Shown one piece after another: positions 39,423 to 49,708 of a stretch of DNA of 64,000 nucleotides; position 1 is the first letter of the stretch, and each line of letters begins with the position of its first letter. The notes beneath the pieces were generated by a model that did no database searches, was not told the DNA's origin, and was given only the letters and a program-made list of their open reading frames with translations. Made by a program: the position numbers and the translations under genes. The stretch spans positions 31,995,558 to 32,059,557 of the forward strand of contig CM049310.1 in the NCBI GenBank assembly GCA_026874595.1, read 5' to 3'. Origin of the DNA: Sipunculus nudus (taxonomy: Eukaryota > Annelida > Sipuncula > Golfingiida > Sipunculidae).

Positions 39423-41740
39423 GATCATGTTTGTTGTTTCGGGAGTTTCCCACATCACCTTATATATTTGGTAATTTCAGGAATTTCCCCTGGACTATGA
39501 TCATGTTTGATGTTTCCAGGTGTTTTACCTTCACTATGGTTATGTTTGATTTTTTTCAGGAAATTCCCTTCCACTGTAATCATGTTTGATGTTTTAAGCC
39601 TGATCATTTCTGTTTTGTACAGGACTTTTCTTAACACCATGATCATATTTGATGTTTTCAGGAGTTTCACCTTCACTCTGATCATGTTTAATGTTTCTGC
39701 ATTTTTGCAATCACTCTGATCATTTAAGGAATTTCCCCTGGACTGTGAACATGTTTGATGTTTTCTGGAGTTTTGCCTTCACTGTTTTCATTTTTGATGA
39801 TTTTCAGGAGTTTTACCTTAACAATGATCATGTATGATGTTTTCTGGAATTTTCCTGGACTGTAGTCATATTTGATGTTTTCAGAAGGTTTCTTTCACTG
39901 TGGTTATGTTGCATATTTCAGGAAATTCCCCTGGACTGTGATCATGTTTGATATTTCAGGAGTTCCTCCAGCACCATATACATTTGATGTTTACAGGAAT
40001 TTCCCCTTAATTGTGATTAGGTTTGTTGTTTCATGGAGTTAGATCTCCTCGACAATGATCATTTTTTTATTTTTCCAGGAGTTTTACCTTCACCTTGAGC
40101 ATGTTTGATATTTCAGGAGATTCCCCATTACCTTATATATTTCACGTTTTCAGGAATTTACCATGGACTATCTCATGTATGATGTTTTAAGGAATGTCCA
40201 ATTGACTGTTTCATGTAATGTGCTTTCGGGAGTTACACCTTCACTCTGACCATTTGAGACGTTTTCAGGAATATCCCCTGAACTGTGGACATGTTTGAAA
40301 TTTCAGGAGTTTCCCCATCATCTTATATATTTATTGTTTTCAGGAATTTTCCCTGGACTGTAATCATGTTTGATGTTTCATGAGTTTCCCCATCACCTAA
40401 TATTTTTTCCCATAGACTGTGCTCATGTTTGTTGTTTCAGGAGTTTCCCACATCACCTTATATATTTGGTGTTTTCAGGAATTTCCCCTGGACTATGATC
40501 ATGTTTGATGTTTTCAGCCTTATCATTTCTGTTGTGTACAGAACTTTTACTAACACCATGATCATATTTGATGTTTTCAGGAGTTTTACCTTCACTCTGA
40601 TCATGTTTAATGTTTCTGCAGTTTTGCAATCACTCTGATCATTTTAGGAATTTCCCCTGGACTGTGAACATGTTTGATGTTTTCTGGAGTTTTGCCTTCA
40701 CTGTTTTCATTTTTTATGTTTTTCAGGAGTTTTACCTCCACAGTGATCATGTATGATGTTTTCTGGAATTTTCCTGGACTGTAATCATATTTGATGTTTT
40801 CAGAAGGTTTCCTGCACTGTGGTTATGTTGCATATTTCAGGAAATTTCCCTGGACTGTGATCATGTTTGATGTTTCAGGAGTTCCTCCAGCACCATATAC
40901 ATTTGATGTTTACAGGAATTTCCCCTTAATTGTGATTAGGTTTGTTGTTTTATGGAGTTAGATCTCCTCGACAATGATCATTTTTTTTATTTTTCCAGGA
41001 GTTTTACCTTCACCTTGAGCATGTTTGATATTTCAGGAGATTCCCCATTACCTTATATATTTCACGTTTTCAGGAATTTCCCATGGACTATCTCATGTAT
41101 GATGTTTTAAGGAATGTCCAATTGACTGTTTCATGTAATGTGCTTTCGGGAGTTACACCTTCACTCTGACCATTTGTGACGTTTTCAGGAATATCCCCTG
41201 AACTGTGATCATGTTTGATATTTCAGGAGTTTCCCCATCATCTTATATATTTATTGTTTTCAGGAATTTTCCCTGGACTGTAATCATGTTTGATGTTTCA
41301 TGAGTTTCCCCATCACCTAATATTTTTTCCCATAGACTGTGCTCATGTTTGTTGTTTCAGGAGTTTCCCACATCACCTTATATATTTGGTGTTTTCAGGA
41401 ATTTCCCCTGGACTATGATCATGTTTGATGTTTTCAGCCTTATCATTTCTGTTGTGTACAGAACTTTTACTAACACCATGATCATATTTGATGTTTTCAG
41501 GAGTTTTACCTTCACTCTGATCATGTTTAATGTTTCTGCAGTTTTGCAATCACTCTGATCATTTTAGGAATTTCCCCTGGACTGTGAACATGTTTGATGT
41601 TTTCTGGAGTTTTGCCTTCACTGTTTTCATTTTTTATGTTTTTCAGGAGTTTTGCCTTCACAGTGATCATGTATGATGTTTTCTGGAATTTTCCTGGACT
41701 GTAGTCATATTTGATGTTTTCAGGAAGTTTCCTTCACTGT
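39423..41740 (+). repeat. ~920-bp higher-order tandem repeat, 2.4 copies
   Basis: The segment beginning (G/T)CTCATGTTTGTTGTTTC recurs at 40421 and 41341 (920 bp apart) and in a longer variant at 39423 (998 bp earlier). The 69-codon frames at 40429 and 41349 are identical, which points to a recent duplication. Confidence 0.85.
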
Positions 41741-41835
41741 AATTATGTTTTATGTTTTCAGGAATTACACATAGACTTATCATGTTTGATGTTTTTAGGG
41801 GTTTCTCCTTAACTCTGATCATGTTTGAAGTTTCA

Positions 41836-42058
41836 GGAGTTTAGCCTTCTGAGTGGTCTTGTTTGCTTTTTTTCAGGATGATCACCTTCAGGACACCCTC
41901 CCTGAGAGAGAAATAAGGCATTAATGGAGACAGTCCAGGTGAAAACAAGTCCCTGTCAGTAGCCAGAACTACTGCTAGGCCAGGACTGGCTACTTTCACA
42001 GCTCCACTCATCTAGCCAGCTGTCAATCTGTACCTGGATCATGCCTGTCTGCAGGCAT
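41836..42058 (+). repeat. Terminal-exon-like module, copy 6, truncated
   Basis: Only the first two thirds of the module is present. It keeps the ~24-bp segment seen in copy 5 and breaks off at CTGTCTGCAGG. It marks the right edge of the whole array. Confidence 0.8.
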
Positions 42059-42470
42059 CGTATCTGTCTGCAGGTTTTATCTCAACAACAAGTTAAGATA
42101 TTGGAAAAAATCTGTACAGTACTGATCGGCAGATACTTAACATATATCGGAAGAACTGTTGCAAAGCACTAAATATCAATTATTGTAAAAAAAATCATAT
42201 TTAACTGACAAAGCATGTTACGATTCTTTATTTAGATATGCATGTTATTGACGTTTGCATGAGAATGCATATTTAAACGACAAATCATGTTAACAATTCC
42301 TAAATAGATGTGCAAGATAGTGTATGACAAAAGATGACGATTTTGTAAGAGCAGGACGACATAGGTGTAGATTATCAAAATCAATGTATAATATATCATA
42401 TGTGATTCTTTGAAGAATTTTCAACGAAGTGAAATATATTATGTACAAAAACATATTAATGATTCAATTA
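42059..42470. other. Non-coding DNA right of the array
   Basis: AT-rich unique-looking sequence. Nothing recognised. Confidence 0.5.
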
Positions 42471-42474
42471 ACAG

Positions 42475-43110
42475 GCACTTGCTACCATGCATTTCTGTTT
42501 TGCTACTGCGCACATAGCTCATTGCGATGGCAGGTAAAGTTGGCCCATGGCACTTGCTACCACGCAGTTGTGTGTGCTAAATTGCGACTATTAATAGCTG
42601 CCACCAGATTGCTTATAGCTGTCTTGTCTGAGCGACTTCTGGTAACAGACTTGCAGTATGTTGATAGTAGCAGAATTTGTGATCGCAAATGTATAGCCCC
42701 CATGGGTAGCAGGTGACAGTCACTTGCTACCGCACAGGTCATATTTGCTACCATGCACATTGCGCATTGAGATCTCAGCTAAATATGGCCTGTTGTGCCT
42801 ACAACCACGCAGTTCTGTTTGCTACTTTACGACAGTTACTTGCTACCACCCATATTGCTTTTAGTGGTCCTGTCTGAGCAACCTCTGGTAGCAAAGACTT
42901 GTACTTTTTCGATAGAAGCAAATTTTGCGATCGCCGCAAATACATAGGCCTCATGGGTAGCAGGTGACAGCCAATTGCTTCTGCGCAAGTCATTTTTGCT
43001 CAGTGCGCAAGCTATGCTCAAGGGAAGCAAATGCTTGTGCGACTGCTATTTGCTAACGCGCACTCTGCGCATATCAGTCAATGAGTGCATGATGGTAGCA
43101 AGACGAGTGG
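42475..43110 (+). repeat. ~253-bp tandem repeat rich in TTGCTACC, with a hairpin
   Basis: The block CATGGGTAGCAGGTGACAG occurs at about 42701 and again at about 42953, and the surrounding sequence (CACGCAGTT..TGCTA..GCGAC..) also repeats. Many words of the type TTGCTACC and GCGCA occur. At 42705-42731 GGTAGCA-G-GTGA pairs with TCAC-T-TGCTACC. The open frames on both strands here have no recognisable features. Confidence 0.7.
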
Positions 43111-43198
43111 ATGCTGAGTGCGCCTTGTGCCGGGCTATGTGCAAAAGTAGCTAAGGATCCCAGGGATTATTCTGGAAAACAGATAGTTCCCCACATAT

Positions 43199-44075
43199 AT
43201 TTGGCCACCAGAAGGTGGCAAGTGAATCCTGCCCTCTCAGCATAAACCTAGTCTGAGGGTCAGTCCGGTTTTAGCCTTCAGAGAACATAGAAGATAGGGT
43301 TCGCTCAATTAAAGAGCAATTTCCTGTATTTGTAGGGTTACTGCTGTCATATCAGCTTTGATATGTGTATTGCATTTATGCTTGATTGTATGTAAAGATT
43401 ATATGTATTTTGATAATAAAATTTAGAGTTATGTGATATTTTTACTCTACATACTTTTTGTGGAATTACCCAGGCAGATAAAAGATTAGAAATCCGCTAA
43501 CAGATAAGCGTCTTGATAATAAAAAATAAAGTCAGACATTCCTCAGTGTGACTTTCAGTTAACATCTATATTGTTTCAACTAATACACATATAGACATAA
43601 GATGTAGTATATATGAGAATGACTGTTTTATATTTATATATTGATAAACTATTAAACATGTTTTTAACCTTTTCACTCTTTCTAAAGGCCTTCCTATATA
43701 TCTTTAAGGTACGTCCTAAATATTTTCCTAAACATACAATAGGGATTGGTCATTTAATACATTTCTATTATATATTCTGCTAGTTTTCTTTGACTTGTTA
43801 ATGCATATCTAGATGAATTGTATGCGACAATCAGTTCAAAGGTACATAAACTGATCTGTTAATGAAACCAGGTACTCTCATAATTACCTGTACCTAGGTA
43901 TTGCCACATGTACCTGGCCAAAACCCTTGACCACATGTTGCTTACCAGGTTCACTTGACATCCTCAACCCTCGTTAAAATTAAGCTTTTTTGTGATGGTG
44001 TATAGTCAACGTAGGCTTTACTTGTGTAAAGAAAAATATCTGAGAATACTTCGACACGTTTGAGTAATAAATATT
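43199..44075 (+). repeat. Dispersed direct repeat, copy 1 (partner at 62.3 kb)
   Basis: Homologous over its whole length to 62280-63115. Shared landmarks in the same order: TCCTGCCCTCTC/CCCTGCCCTCTC, GTCTGAGGGTCAGTC, CATTCCTCAGTGTGACTT, CATATCTAGATGAATTGTAT and GCCACATGTACCTGGCC. The start carries GCCACC-AGAA-GGTGGC, a small hairpin. The class of element is unknown; no coding content. Confidence 0.8.
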
Positions 44076-46040
44076 CCAAGTTTGAGTTCCAAATATGTAC
44101 TTCGAACATTTAATTAAAACAATATAGAATACTGAATCACTCTACCTAATACGTTCTGTACCCTGACTTACTTTGTAAATATAATGTGACACGTAACAAT
44201 ACACCATGAAATTATATTAAATGTCCATAAAAGCTTCTTAAAACCTCTGAATAGTTATTACATGAATCACGATACCTCTGAATTGTGGGCTGTGAAGCAT
44301 GCCTGCTGTATTCGCCATACACCTGCGGAAGTGTTTCTGTATTTCTTTGTTAAATTCGATATACACGATAACCTATTTACAGGTTAACATATTGTAAGAA
44401 CTAATCACGGGACTTGATAAAACCCAGGATATTAACGAGGCTATACCTGGCAACGTAATATCAACAACAGAGCTCAAAACCGACAAGATTAGCCCTCATA
44501 TGGCCGCTCTATTAAAATATAGCTTCCATTTTTCGTTCATTCTTCGAAGCTGTTGAACAAATTCCTTCTTGGGAAGAGCATCGTGAAGTTGATATTGATT
44601 GCAACTGATATTAACATATTGGTTAAAAAAAACAAAGAATTTCGAAAGCATCTTTCAGTGATCACGTGCAATATAGATAAAGACAATGGTTCAGGAGACC
44701 AATAATTATGCAGCATACTGTCCATGTTTTATTATAGTGAACAGTCACATCTTTACCTGTGAACCGTTGAGATTATATATAGGAATAATTCCGTGAGGCA
44801 GATTAAGTGTATCTGGGCAAATTTCCGTTTGAAAGGCTTCCAGGAATGACAAAAATGGAAGCTTTAGTTGAAGCCCACAACAAATGACTTCTTTTGCTCA
44901 ATTGCTAGAATTACCAGATCGCCATCCAAAAGAGGAGTGCTTGGAGCCTTTATACTTCATTATAAGCACAGACAAAAAAGTAATATTATAGTCGCCAGCT
45001 TACTGTTGGATCTATATGATCAAATCATCGTGTCTGTCTGTTTTTGTACGAGTGTGTGTTTGTTTATTCATCTTATGTGGCATCTAAGGCTATCAAAACC
45101 TGCACGTACAAGAATACAACCCTTGTACTTTCTATAGGACTGTGGACACTAGTATGCGTTGCAGTTAAAAAGTATGAGCTATCTTAGTTCGTTATCTATA
45201 CTATACAGTACATTGAATACTGTTCCATTTATTATGGCACAACTTTGAAGGTATCAAAAACCAGTATCTATGGCCTTGCCTGTGCCTTCATTGACGGATA
45301 CCATTCTCTGTCTCTCTGTTCATTTATGATAGGGCACGTGTCTCTGTGTTTTCGGAGGTTATACGATTATTATTTTATGGGGGAGGTTATGTGATTATCC
45401 ATGTCTGTCATGTTGACGGAAGCTATGTTGTCTTCAGTGTGCTTTTATAGGGGAAGGTGTGTTATCACCCAAATTCGGACTCTTTTTACCGGCGGGGATC
45501 ATGTGACCACCCATGTCTGTCTCATGCTGGACTAGGTGATGTGATCTGATATGTTTGTTTCCGTGTCGGAGGATGCTACACGTGCCTCTACCGAAGTGCT
45601 GTGTTATCAAATGACAATCGCCTTCCTTGCGGAGGTTACGTGCTGACCTCCTTAATGGTCAGCTTTGTTTGTCGGTTTATTTTTTTATACAAGGCATACA
45701 TATAGAATTTGGGTTGATTCCTTCAATAACTTGTATTTTGCATTTCTTTATGTAGATCAGTGAATTTATCATATTGAAAGATAACAAGGCTCTATTCACA
45801 TTTATTTTTATGTGATTTAAACTAAGTTATTGGAGTTTATACGTCATGACAATATATTATAAGTACTAGCATTTATTTTTAATAATTTTTTCAAGTTAGA
45901 AGAGTTGGACTCTGCCTTAAAAAGGTAAATGCACCGATTGTGTGACTCTTAAGATAGTTGGTTAAGCCCCGTTTCCACGTTCACGAATTTAACGCTGAAT
46001 CGCCAATCGTGGCCAATCGGCCTGTCGAGTGATAAACCTT
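44076..46040. other. Non-coding DNA, nothing firm
   Basis: The open frame at 44868-45137 (89 codons) has no recognised feature. At 45340-45660 degenerate words such as GGAGGTTATGTGATTATCC and CATGTCTGTC recur loosely, suggesting a worn-out repeat. Confidence 0.45.
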
Positions 46041-46045
46041 CCATC

Positions 46046-46225
46046 ACGAGGACGATTTTATACGAGAGGAATACGATCCCAGTACGATTTGCTACGACAG
46101 TAACACGAAGCCAGCACGATATGACACGACACTTTCAAGAATGTTCACGACTCCGTTACGACGTCTAAGACACTGGTACGATATCTCCTAGATTGCTGTA
46201 CGACTTGTGGACGATGCTCCTACGA
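46046..46225. repeat. Helically phased ACGA array
   Basis: The tetramer ACGA starts at 46046, 46052, 46062, 46073, 46084, 46094, 46105, 46116, 46126, 46147, 46158, 46178, 46200, 46211 and 46222. All spacings after the first are 10-11 or 20-22 bp. It may be a degenerate 21-bp minisatellite or a phased binding or bending site. Confidence 0.85.
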
Positions 46226-46318
46226 TCATTCAATTTTGCTACGCCATCGCCGTTAAGGTTATTTTGTTACATTGCATCCTGGTATACAAAATTCATAGTT
46301 ACAGCTGTCCCTAAAATG

Positions 46319-46322
<4 letters not shown>

Positions 46323-46361
<39 letters not shown>
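46323..46361. repeat. (TA)n microsatellite
   Basis: TA dinucleotide run of about 38 bp. Confidence 0.95.
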
Positions 46362-46367
<6 letters not shown>

Positions 46368-46576
46368 GTATTTATATTAATCTGTAATCGAAGTGTAGGT
46401 AAGAGACAGAGTGACGCCTTTTAGACTAACTTATTTTAATATATTCCTATTATCAAACATATGTTTGAAGTAGACAAGGAAACTGTTACAACTAAGTGGC
46501 GTATCCGGGATTTGAAAATAGAGGGAGCGCAGCCCTATAGTCGGGGAGGGGGCTGTTCTGCGTCTTTTAGACATGT

Positions 46577-46579
<3 letters not shown>

Positions 46580-46630
<51 letters not shown>
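46580..46630. repeat. (TA)n microsatellite
   Basis: TA dinucleotide run of about 50 bp. Confidence 0.95.
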
Positions 46631-46631
<1 letters not shown>

Positions 46632-47760
46632 CACTAATAAATCATTTTTTCCAGATTATATTGATGTTCGACAAAGCCCTATACGTAGGAAGCAAGCATA
46701 TTTAAACTTGTTTGATCACACTGCGTGGCGGTAAAATTGTGTCCTACTGAACATATCAGCTATTGTTAGTCAACTATAGCAAGCATCTAGTGAAAGTACA
46801 AATAGCTTGCATAAATTGTTTAACAGTTTTTGGCAATCCACCATGATGTTACAGAACAATCATAGGGTTTGGAGACTTCACTTCTGCACAAAAACGAAAT
46901 AGAAAAGAGAGATAATTAAAAAAATGAGAGAAATGTGTAAGTATATAATCCATTGACTGTTTAGATTTATTTTAGAAATTTTCAAAGTCTGACCCTCTTT
47001 ACATTTACATTACAGATAATTTCTTGCTAAGCTTTTGTTCTTTCTTCACAAAATTTCAACAAATACAACAAAAATAGAATCCCCTTTAGGTCAATAGGAA
47101 CATTTAGAACTGATAATAAATATACATTATTATAGATATATATCTATATTTACATTACAGACAATATCTTGCTAAGTTTTTGTTCTTTCTTTTCCATATG
47201 GGACTAATAATACCACACCCTTACATAGAAAAAAACATGAAAATTTTTATTTACTTAAAACGCCATATTTTATCTCTGTGTGTATACTTAAATAATCAAA
47301 CATAAAATAAATTTAAATTTAAAAACATAACATTTGCCAGTAGTTGACAGGCATAAGTATTAGCAGAATTAAAGGGCTCCCCTCCTCCCCCCCCCCCCCC
47401 CCCCCCCCCATGAATACGCCCATTGCATCCTGCCAGAGAACCATATATGCGCGTCATTAGCTTGTGTGATAATATTAAATAAATTATTTAATATTATTAA
47501 TTATTAAGTTAATCTAATGAAATGTCGCTCTGTCTCCTTTTGGAAATACGAATTTCAACAGTAACCAAGCAGACATTGTGTGGTTAAGTTTGAGCATAAT
47601 AATATTCCTGATCACTCAAGAAACTGTCAAGCCTTAAACGCTTGTTCAAGCTGGAAGCCCATTCAGTCTACACGAACAGGGGACTTGCAAACTCCATAAA
47701 CTCCATAGAAGAGTGTAAACGACTGTCAATACAGGACGTTGTTGGTGCTTTCCGGTTTTT
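46631..47760. other. Non-coding AT-rich DNA with a poly(C) run
   Basis: Two direct copies of ATTACAGA(T/C)AAT..CTTGCTAAG..TTTTGTTCTTTCTT occur near 47010 and 47155. A poly(C) tract lies at about 47387-47409. No gene is seen. Confidence 0.5.
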
Positions 47761-49708
47761 AGCTCAGCTGACTGAAAGTCATCTGAGCTATAGCGATCAC
47801 TCTTTGTCTGTCGTCTGTCTCTGTTACCCATATCCTTCGCGCTAAGGGGCCCCAAAGTACCCCCCCCCCCCCCCAGAATAGTAAAAAATTTCATACAAAG
47901 ACTTCTATATCTCAATAACTAAATCACTGATGGTCATGATTTTTGGTATGCATATTGATCATGAGATGTGTCAGCAGTTCCTGCTGACTGGTGGCGCCAC
48001 CTGTATTTTTCGATTTTTTACTAATTTTTTTTCTCTATTTTTGAGACCTTTAAAAATGTGAACATCTGTTAACAAGGCACAAATCGTAAAGAGTAGACCT
48101 AGAATCTTCATTTTTGACACACTGAGAGACCTATAAAAATTCTCCATGGAAACCAGAAATTAGGTTTCTGTTGCCCATATCCTTTGAGCTATGGGGCCGC
48201 AAAGTACCCCCCAGAATAGTCAAAAATTTCATACAAAAACTTCAATATCTCCTTTACTACATCACTGATGGTCATGATTTTTGGCATACATAGTGATCAT
48301 GGGATGTTTCATCAATTACAGCAGACTGGTGACGCCTTCTGTATTTTTCGATTTTTTAAGAATTGTTTCCTCTATTTTTGAGATCTTTAAAAATGTGAAC
48401 ATCTGTTCACAGGGCACAAATCGTAAAGACTGGACCTAGAATCTTCGTTCTTGACACAGTGAGAGCCCAATGAAAAGTCTCCATGGAAACCTGAAATAAG
48501 GTCTCTGTTATCCATATCCTTTAAGCTGTGGGGCTCCCAATTACCCCACAGAATAATGAAAAATATGATAAAAACAAACTGCAACATCTCAATAACTACA
48601 ACACTGATGGTCATGATTTTTTGCATACATATTGATCAAGAGGTGTTCAATCAGTTCCTGCAGACTGGTGGCGCCACCTGTATTGTTCTTTTTTTTACGA
48701 AAAATTTTACAATTTTTTTCCCTCTATTTTTGAGACCCTAAAGGATGTAGTTATCTGTCAACAGGGTACAAATCGTAACGACTGCACCTAGAATCCTCAT
48801 TCTTGACACACAGGGAAAAGTCTATATGAAAGTCTCTAGGGAAACCTGAAATTAGGTCTCTGTTACCCATTTCCTTTGAGCTATGGCACTCTAAAGTACA
48901 GCTCAGAATAATGGAAAATTTGATACAGAAGCTGAAGTATCTGAACAACTAAAGCAGAGATCACCATAATTTTTTGCATGGATATTGATCATGGAGTGTT
49001 TCAACAGTTTCTACAGACTGAAGGCACCACCTGTATTGTTCTTTTTTTTACGAATTTTTTTTCTTCTAATTTTGAGACCTTTAAAGATATGAACATCTGT
49101 TAACAGGGCACAAATCATAACAACTGAACCTAGAATCTTCATTCTTGACACACAGTGAGACCTATGAAAAGTCTCCATGGAAACTCGAACCCATATCCTT
49201 TAAGCTGTATGGCTCCAAAATACCCCCATGAATAATGAAAAATTTGATACAAAAACTGCAGTATCTAATTAACTAAAACACTAATGGTCATGATTTTTGC
49301 CATACATATTGATCATGAGGTGTTCCATCAGTTTCTGCAGACTGAGTGTTCCACCTCTATTTTTACAAATTTTTACGAATTTTTTTCTCTTTTTTTTTGA
49401 GACCTTTAAAGATGTGGTTATCTGTCAACAGGGTACTAATCGTAACAACTGGACTTAGAATCTTCATTCTTGTCATGCAAGGAGGCCCATGAAAAGCGTT
49501 TGTGGAAACCTGAAATTAGGTCTCTGTTTCCCCATATCCTTCCAAGCTATAGGACTCCGAAGTATCCCTCAGAATAATGGACAATTTGATACAAAAGCTG
49601 AAGTATCTGAACAACTAATGCAGAGATCACCATGATTCTTTGCATAGATATTGATTATGGAGTATTTCACCAGTTACTGCAGACTAGTGGTGATAGCTAT
49701 ATTTTTAT

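Larger units (their letters stand above)
19286..41835 (+). repeat. Main block of the giant minisatellite (39-bp and 36-bp units)
   Basis: About 22.5 kb of head-to-tail units, with the modules annotated separately. The 39-bp type reads DVFRNFPWTVIMY in the plus frame; a 36-bp type reads DVSGVSPSPYIF; a further 39-bp type reads DVFRSFAFTLIMF. Lengths are multiples of three, so short frames of 60-138 codons appear repeatedly on both strands (for example GEIPENIIHD and QGKFLKTSYMI on the minus strand), but all end in stops. I read these as repeat by-products, not genes. Each unit contains TTTTCAGGA, which resembles a splice acceptor. Many contain GGAATTTCCCC, a kB consensus on the minus strand. 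Unit number is roughly 500 by length alone, not counted. Confidence 0.95.

Noticed and set aside
10154-41835. CRISPR-like array
   Set aside because: Units are contiguous and all alike, without unique spacers, in an animal genome; this is a minisatellite.
44868-45137. 89-codon open frame
   Set aside because: No recognisable feature, no splice or polyA context, and AT-rich non-coding surroundings.
46193-46387. Open frames rich in YIYIYI at several places (also 46431, 58002, 58121, 61708)
   Set aside because: They are translations of (TA)n microsatellites.
46495-47427. Possible hAT element with GGCGTAT-type ends (GTGGCGTATCC on the left, GGGCGTATTC as reverse complement on the right)
   Set aside because: The ends do not carry a clear CAG terminus and the flanks show no 8-bp duplication, so the boundaries cannot be supported.
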